Origin: Liolophura sinensis
Lineage: Eukaryota; Mollusca; Polyplacophora; Chitonida; Chitonidae
Direction: 5' to 3'
Assembly (NCBI RefSeq): GCF_032854445.1
Contig: NC_088296.1
Location: 8,096,706 to 8,160,705 of the forward strand
DNA length: 64,000 bases
In this document: positions 59,301 through 64,000 of the stretch, one piece after another
Position numbering within the stretch: the stretch's first letter is position 1
Layout: the number at the start of each line of letters is the position of its first letter
Notes under the pieces: model-generated
The model's input: the letters and a program-made list of their open reading frames with translations, nothing else
What the model was told of the DNA's origin: nothing
Databases searched by the model: none
Translations under genes and position numbers: made by a program

Positions 59301-61415
59301 GCATGTGCACAGAGCAAACCATGTCAAACATACTGTCCCAGCAACGCACCAGATTCAAAAAGCAGTTTGTATGTTTCTTACCTAGATCATGACACAGCCC
59401 AGCTATTTCTACACAAATAATATCTTTGGCTTCGATACCCCGTTCTGGTTGCTTTTGCTGAAGCGTCCTGGCCAGCTCGCCCGCCAGGAATCATGTTCTT
59501 TGAGAAACAAAGAAGGATAAATAAAAAAACATATGTCCTACAAACGACAGACAAGAATTCTATAAGTAAACCATTCGTCCCACAAATCAGAGACAAGGAT
59601 TCTATCAGTAAACCACACGTCCCACAAACAAGGGAAAAAGATTCTATCAGTAAACCATTGTTCCTACGAATCAGAGACAAGGATTCTATCACTAAACTAT
59701 TCGTCCCACAAACAAGAGAAAAAGATTCTATCAGTAAACCATTGTTCCCACGAATCAGAGACAAGGATTATATCAGTAAACTATTCGTCCCACAAACACG
59801 AGAAAAAGGTTCTATCAGTAAACTATTTGTCCCACAGATGAGAGACAAGGATTCTACCAGTGAACCATACGTCACACAACGATAGACAAAGATTCTATCA
59901 GTAAACCATTCGTCCTACAAGCGACAGACAAGGATTCTATCAGTAAACTACAAGTACCACAAACGAGAGACAAGGATTCTATCAGTAAACCATACGTCCC
60001 ACAAACGGGAGAGGAGGATTCTATCAGTAAACTATTTGTCCCACAGATGAGAGACAAGGATTCTACCAGTGAACCATACGTCACACAACGATAGACAAAG
60101 ATTCTATCAGTAAACCATTCGTCCTACAAGCGACAGACAAGGATTCTATCAGTAAACTACAAGTACCACAAACGAGAGAAAAAGATTCTATCAGTAAACC
60201 ACACGTCCCACAAACGGGAGAGGAGGATTCTATCAGGAAAGTTTTCGTCCCACAAACGGGAGAGGAGGAATGTATCAGTAAACCACGCGTCCCACAAACG
60301 GCAAAGGAGGTATTTATCAGTAAATCACACGTCCCACCAACGAGAGACACAGAGTTTATCAGCAAATCATACGTCCCACAGAAGGAGAGACAAGGGTTCT
60401 ATCAGTAAATCACACGTCCCACAAACGACAGACAACAATTCTATTAGTAAACCATACGTCCCACAATAGGAGAGCCAAGGGCTTTATCAGTAAACCAAAC
60501 GTCCCACAAACGGGAGAGGAGGATTCTATCAGTAAACCATACGCCCCTCAAAAGAGACAGAAGGACTGCCTCACCGGAATGTGTGGACCATCGAGACAGC
60601 ATAATTCAGTAGGATATATATCACTTAAAAGAGAAACTGAGATTCTACTAGTACATAATGCGTCCGACAAACAAGGCACCAATGTTTCTGTGGTTGATTA
60701 GATTAGTATCACACTGGTAGTTCCAAATGCTAACAGCATTGAGGAATTGCGCTGATGTCTGCCTCAAGGGAAGTAACCCATACATTACGAAAACACGGAG
60801 TTGTCTTCAATGAACCACAAGCAATGCTAGTTGTGACATATATTGTTCGTGTATACTGCGACAACAGTTATGTCATTCGCTTGTAAAGCTGGCCTATGGA
60901 AAAGTTTCCAGCTGTCAAAAGTGTATTGAACGTTCAACCAGGCCTTAAATAATAATACCTATCTCAATCCTAATACCAAGTAAATAAAACCTACTACTAG
61001 GTTATCGGAAGTTATCGGAACTAAAGTTAGTATTGGGTTTTACATGTTACCTGATTGAATGCGGAACAACGGCGTCCAGGCTAAAATTGAATTCTCTTTA
61101 AAAGAAAAATGCAAATTCTGTTTTCCACAGTGATTTTTTTTTTATGAAAACAAATAAATAATTAACAAACAAATGAATTTACAAAAATATTCTTGAGCAC
61201 TAATCAATAAAATAAATGAATAAATAAATAAAGATACAAAGCGGAATACGTTACCCAATGCTGTGTTCAAATCGGTTGTGTGCTGCTCCTGGGTACACCA
61301 TGTAACATCCTTCAAGTTGCTTGATGTTTCGTAATCGCTGGAACTCTGGAGTGTCGATCACCTTCACGCACAATGGATGAAGCTCAATGTGTCCATGGAT
61401 TGGGTCGTTGACAAC
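53268..61415 (-). CDS. SAMHD1: SAMHD1-like HD-domain dNTP triphosphohydrolase (partial, seven exons)
   Basis: Exons: 61415-61255, 59497-59382, 57649-57567, 56159-56025, 55842-55798, 54414-54250, 53359-53268; every junction is GT-AG and phase-consistent (797 nt). The protein follows the vertebrate SAMHD1 catalytic core: [67 protein letters not shown] and RRAYQHR. The HD metal ligands (His in FEHS, His-Asp in CHDLG, Asp in ARDC) are present. The family hydrolyses dNTPs to deoxynucleosides and triphosphate and restricts DNA replication substrates. Odd points: an in-frame TGA at 59491-59493 and no visible exons for the C-terminal lobe before copy R. The 5' end, including any SAM domain, is probably beyond the window edge. 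Confidence 0.85.
53840..53985 (-). mobile_element. Diverged SINE fragment in a SAMHD1-like intron
   Basis: 'actgaagaatatttcactca' and 'aaggcggtcagcattatgg'. Confidence 0.65.
54250..54414 (-). CDS. SAMHD1: SAMHD1-like exon with [13 protein letters not shown] and ARDC
   Basis: 55 codons, phase 0-0. It is the most conserved exon here: [20 protein letters not shown] then CHGLGI, and FARV. It supplies the last HD-site aspartate. Confidence 0.88.
54505..54575 (-). mobile_element. SINE body fragment in a SAMHD1-like intron
   Basis: 'attgccggcagaatattcac' to 'gtcagcatgagctggc'. Confidence 0.55.
55450..55660 (-). mobile_element. Strongly diverged SINE
   Basis: 'gtttaacgccatgctcaatc', 'catggtggtcagttttatgg' and 'aaccaacgacgtttggcag' keep the SINE order. 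Confidence 0.5.
55798..55842 (-). CDS. SAMHD1: SAMHD1-like short exon KKFLYE
   Basis: 15 codons, phase 0-0, [15 protein letters not shown], aligning with the segment just before the [13 protein letters not shown] block. Acceptor TATTCAG, donor GTAATT. Confidence 0.78.
56025..56159 (-). CDS. SAMHD1: SAMHD1-like exon with [12 protein letters not shown]
   Basis: 45 codons, phase 0-0. It starts [16 protein letters not shown], the counterpart of the THEQGS...MFEHLI helix, and holds [11 protein letters not shown]. Confidence 0.85.
56255..56845. repeat. 23-bp minisatellite in a SAMHD1-like intron
   Basis: Unit like 'gagcacacggacattggatg' + 'aga', about 25 copies, moderately diverged. It explains the many overlapping minus-strand frames here. 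It lies between the exons at 57649-57567 and 56159-56025. Confidence 0.85.
57567..57649 (-). CDS. SAMHD1: SAMHD1-like exon with HGPFSH
   Basis: 83 nt, phase 1 to 0. It encodes [20 protein letters not shown] and ends KRKWK. The HGPFSH block follows directly on CHDLG in the family. Confidence 0.83.
57700..59370. other. SAMHD1-like intron, no features recognised
   Basis: Plus-strand frames at 58.3-58.9 kb have weak internal repetition ('tatacagaag' themes) but no domain. Confidence 0.45.
59382..59497 (-). CDS. SAMHD1: SAMHD1-like exon with CHDLG and an in-frame TGA
   Basis: Acceptor CTCAAAG, donor GTAAGA. Joined in phase it reads G-T[18 protein letters not shown] and ends [13 protein letters not shown], the HD signature. 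The TGA replaces what should be Gly of the GVGYLAG-type segment. The frame on both sides fits, so this is a single nonsense change, a sequencing error or a pseudogene mark. Confidence 0.78.
59515..60560. repeat. 42-bp minisatellite in a SAMHD1-like intron
   Basis: Unit 'cgtcccacaaacgagagaca' + 'aggattctatcagtaaaccata', 42 bp or 14 codons, so frames persist (SKPxVPQTRxKDSI on plus, [12 protein letters not shown] on minus). A 210-bp block starting near 59831 is repeated near 60043. The array starts only about 20 bp from the splice acceptor at 59498. Confidence 0.9.
61255..61415 (-). CDS. SAMHD1: SAMHD1-like exon with NDPIHG and HNRFEH
   Basis: Enters in phase 0 and leaves in phase 2 before GTAACG. 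It encodes [15 protein letters not shown] and, near its end, [11 protein letters not shown], which supplies the first HD-site histidine and the adjacent substrate-site arginine known in the family. Confidence 0.85.
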
Positions 61416-62044
61416 CTGAAATCAGCGTTAAGGTAAAAGTGTGGGGAGAGCTAAACTTTGAACTTTGATATGAAATTCATGCCTGATGACCGCTTCTGTC
61501 TTATGTGTTACCGACTTTGTTTCTTATTTGTATCATTTCTTACCTACCCTTGTCTTTGGGAGTTAGTGTTAAACGTTCTTTTGGAAATGGATCTTGCAAT
61601 TATAGTCTTGAAACGCCTTTTATGGACTGCGAATGGTATATGAATGTCGGACATGACGCTTATATTATACTATTTCAACATAGCCGAAAATAATTTTTTA
61701 TTTTCTATAACACGCTTCGTTAAACGAAAAAGACAAATAATGTCATCTGGGTCAATCAGGAAGAGGGAAAGACAGCGATTTAACCGCAGCTATTTTTCCG
61801 ATGTGTTTGGTAATTCAATAAGTGGATTTTAAAGCTAGAATTCTTACTAGGCCGTGTAAAGCGCCATGTTGTATTAAACACAATGTTGCGTCTCTTGTTT
61901 CAGACACACACATGTTACAAGGCAAATCATGGTTCGGGTGACGTCAACTCCAATACCTGCTTTTTCGAACGCAAAATATCATAGCGGCGCTTTCGATTTC
62001 TTCCACGTGAGCGATTTTGCTTACAATGAAACGCAACATGTCGG

Positions 62045-62935
62045 CATTTACTGTATGTAGACCATTGGAGTGCCCTTTGCACTGCATGTAAAGCACATGA
62101 TTGTCTGTCGTACTAAAGGTAAACCACTGGAGTGCCCGTCGAACTGTAAGTAAACCAAAGGAGTGACCGTCGTACTGTATGTAAACCACTGGAATGCCCG
62201 TCGTACTTTATGTAAACCACCAGAGTACCCGTCGTACTGTATGTAATCTACTGAAGTGTCCGTCGTACGGTGTGTAAACCAGCGGAATGCCCTTCGTACT
62301 GTATGTAGACCACCGGAGTGCCCTTGGTACTGCATGTAAACCAGATGAATGAATGCCGTACTGTATGTAAACCACTGGAGTGCCCGTCGTGTGGCATGTA
62401 AACCATCGGAGTGCCCGTTGTACTGTATGTAAACCTCTGGATTGCCCGTCGTACTGTGTGTAAACCACAGTAGTGTCCGTCGTACGTTATGTAAACCAGC
62501 GGAGTGCCTGTCGTACTGTATGTAAGCCACTGGAGTGCCCGTCGTACTGCATGCAAACCATTTGACTGTCCGTCGTACTGTATGAAAACCACAGTAGTGC
62601 CCGTCGTACTTTATGTAAACCAGCGGATTGCCTGTCGTACTGTATGTAAACCACTGGAGTGTCCGTCGTACTGTATGTAAACCACAGTAGTGTCCGTCGT
62701 ATTTTGAGTAAACCATCGCAGTGCCTGTCGTGCTGTATGAAAACCACAGTAGTGCCCGTCGTACTTTATGTAAACCAGCGGAGTGCCTGTCCAACTGTAT
62801 GTAAACCACTGGAGTGCCCGTAGTACTGCATGTCAACCAAAGGAGTTCCCATCGTACTGTATGTAAATCACCGGAGTGCCCGTTGTACTGCATGTAAACC
62901 ACCGGAGGGCCCCTCGTTTTGCCTGTAAACCACGG
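62045..62935. repeat. 31-bp minisatellite upstream of the first SAMHD1-like exon
   Basis: Unit 'gtaaaccactggagtgcccg' + 'tcgtactgtat', 31 bp, about 28 copies. Three units make 31 codons without a stop on the minus strand, which explains a 284-codon frame that is not a gene. Confidence 0.9.
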
Positions 62936-62939
62936 GCAA

Positions 62940-64000
62940 TTGGCAAGTTACCCACGAATCTTTACAACACGTGACGCAATAACATGTACACCGTACTGGT
63001 AGAAGACAAGCAATGAGCAACGGACGAGATCGCACAATCGGACACACGGGCCACGCCGACCGCTTATCGCCGCTAAGTTCCCATAATGGGGGAGTGGAAA
63101 TCTACAAATTCTATGGCAAATGCCGTGTTTCAAATTTTTACTGGTTTGTTCCGTATTTAATATAATAAAGTAACTTGATATTTGTGCATGGTGGCAGGCA
63201 CTCTAACGAACATGACCAGATGAAAACATCATTATAGGGCGAGGGACATTTTTTTTCAAAAGGCAAACTTTGGCAGAATAAAGCGGACAACTTATTGAAT
63301 AAGGCTTGTATTAAAGTTCGCAATTTCTAAGTGTAAATGTATATCAGCATATATATAACATCAGCAAGGTGTAATTAAGTCTCAAAGATGTTTCTGTTTT
63401 AAAGTCCATTGATATAAGAGTATGTGCATCTCTTGCTATTAGAATTCAAGCCATTCAGACTTGACTGTCAATTTTAACTGTTCGGATTATAATTATTCTC
63501 ATGAAACTATGGAGCGTTTGTTTTTTAAATCGGCGAATCACACATTTTTCAAATTTCGGTGTATTTTAGGTAAGGATCTAAAGTTGTGTACCTTAACACT
63601 TGGTCTCCTTATTTGACGATTAAGTTGGAATTTGGGCCAGACGAAAAAGATCACCTAAAGAACGGCTGATGCGTTGGTGTTCAAACTTAAAAAGCAGTTT
63701 AATACAGTGCAGGGAAGTTCAATTTTCTTCGTGAGATCTTTTTCGCTCCAAAATTGTACACGCTGCACATTAGGTGAAAATGTCATTTGCCTCCCAAAAA
63801 TCGTTTAGTGCCAATACTTTCTACAATGTTGAAAAAAGTTTCAGCAGCCTTGAAAGCTAGTTCCAATATGCAGTTTTTGCAAAACAAAAATTAAGATCTT
63901 CGAAACCGGGTGTGGGTATTTCTCTTTAGCAAATGAAGAAAGAGACGCAGTTTATGGCCTAACATAACCCCAAGGCAAGTAAGCCAATTTTAATAACCGG
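62940..64000. other. No feature recognised
   Basis: Unique A+T-rich sequence upstream of the SAMHD1-like exons. An N-terminal exon was looked for and not seen. Confidence 0.45.

Noticed and set aside
59493-59885. 130-codon plus-strand frame with 14-residue repeats
   Set aside because: 42-bp repeat whose length is a multiple of three; it lies antisense to, and next to, a real exon.
62048-62902. 284-codon minus-strand frame
   Set aside because: Produced by the stop-free 31-bp minisatellite; no domain, and parallel frames overlap it.

Overview
The window looks like A+T-rich nuclear DNA from an invertebrate animal, most likely a mollusc or another lophotrochozoan. The reasons are short exons with GT-AG introns, no bacterial-style operons, many tRNA-derived SINEs with tails of the type 'cgtcgtataagtgaaatattcttgagtacgg...aaataaataaa', and many minisatellites. 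The species call is inference. Most long open frames are shadows of tandem repeats. The real genes were found by joining short exons at splice sites whose reading phases agree. All the genes I can support lie on the minus strand, so they read from high to low coordinates.

Region 1 (about 2.6-34.8 kb) is a duplicated locus for a membrane receptor with several EGF-like domains. Copy M (30531 down to 17112) can be assembled from nine exons into one frame of 755 codons plus stop: signal peptide, eight cysteine-rich EGF-like modules joined by Thr/Pro-rich linkers, one membrane segment, and a cytoplasmic tail of about 180 residues with tyrosine motifs. Its six ectodomain exons are two tandem copies of a three-exon cassette of about 4.75 kb, and every ectodomain exon is symmetric (phase 1-1). 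Copy L (about 4.3-9.2 kb) is a decayed paralogue with a single EGF exon. It has lost the signal-peptide exon, a splice acceptor, the reading frame and most of the tail. A further linker-exon relic lies near 32.7 kb.

Region 2 (about 41-48.2 kb) holds copy R: a signal exon (47808) and two cysteine-rich exons that end in a stop codon and a poly(A) signal, giving a secreted protein of 176 residues. Downstream lie a linker-like Ser/Thr/Pro-repeat exon (42515-42402) and a transmembrane exon (41231-41132). Both are phase-compatible with copy R and could belong to a membrane-bound splice form. The L, M and R upstream regions, plus an orphan at 2.7 kb, share an element centred on 'gccaaacacgga'.

Region 3 (53.3-61.4 kb) holds seven in-phase exons of a SAMHD1-like HD-domain dNTP triphosphohydrolase, including the HD metal-site residues. 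One exon carries an in-frame TGA. I could not find the C-terminal lobe exons before copy R begins. The 5' end is probably outside the window. This region and its flanks are packed with unrelated minisatellites (units of 38, 23, 42 and 31 bp).

The rest is intronic or intergenic sequence with SINE fragments, fold-back elements, a mariner-like miniature element at 51.7 kb, microsatellites and stretches where I recognise nothing. The receptor copies probably work at the cell surface or in the extracellular space. The SAMHD1 homologue would act on dNTPs inside the cell, and there is no sign that it is functionally linked to the receptors.
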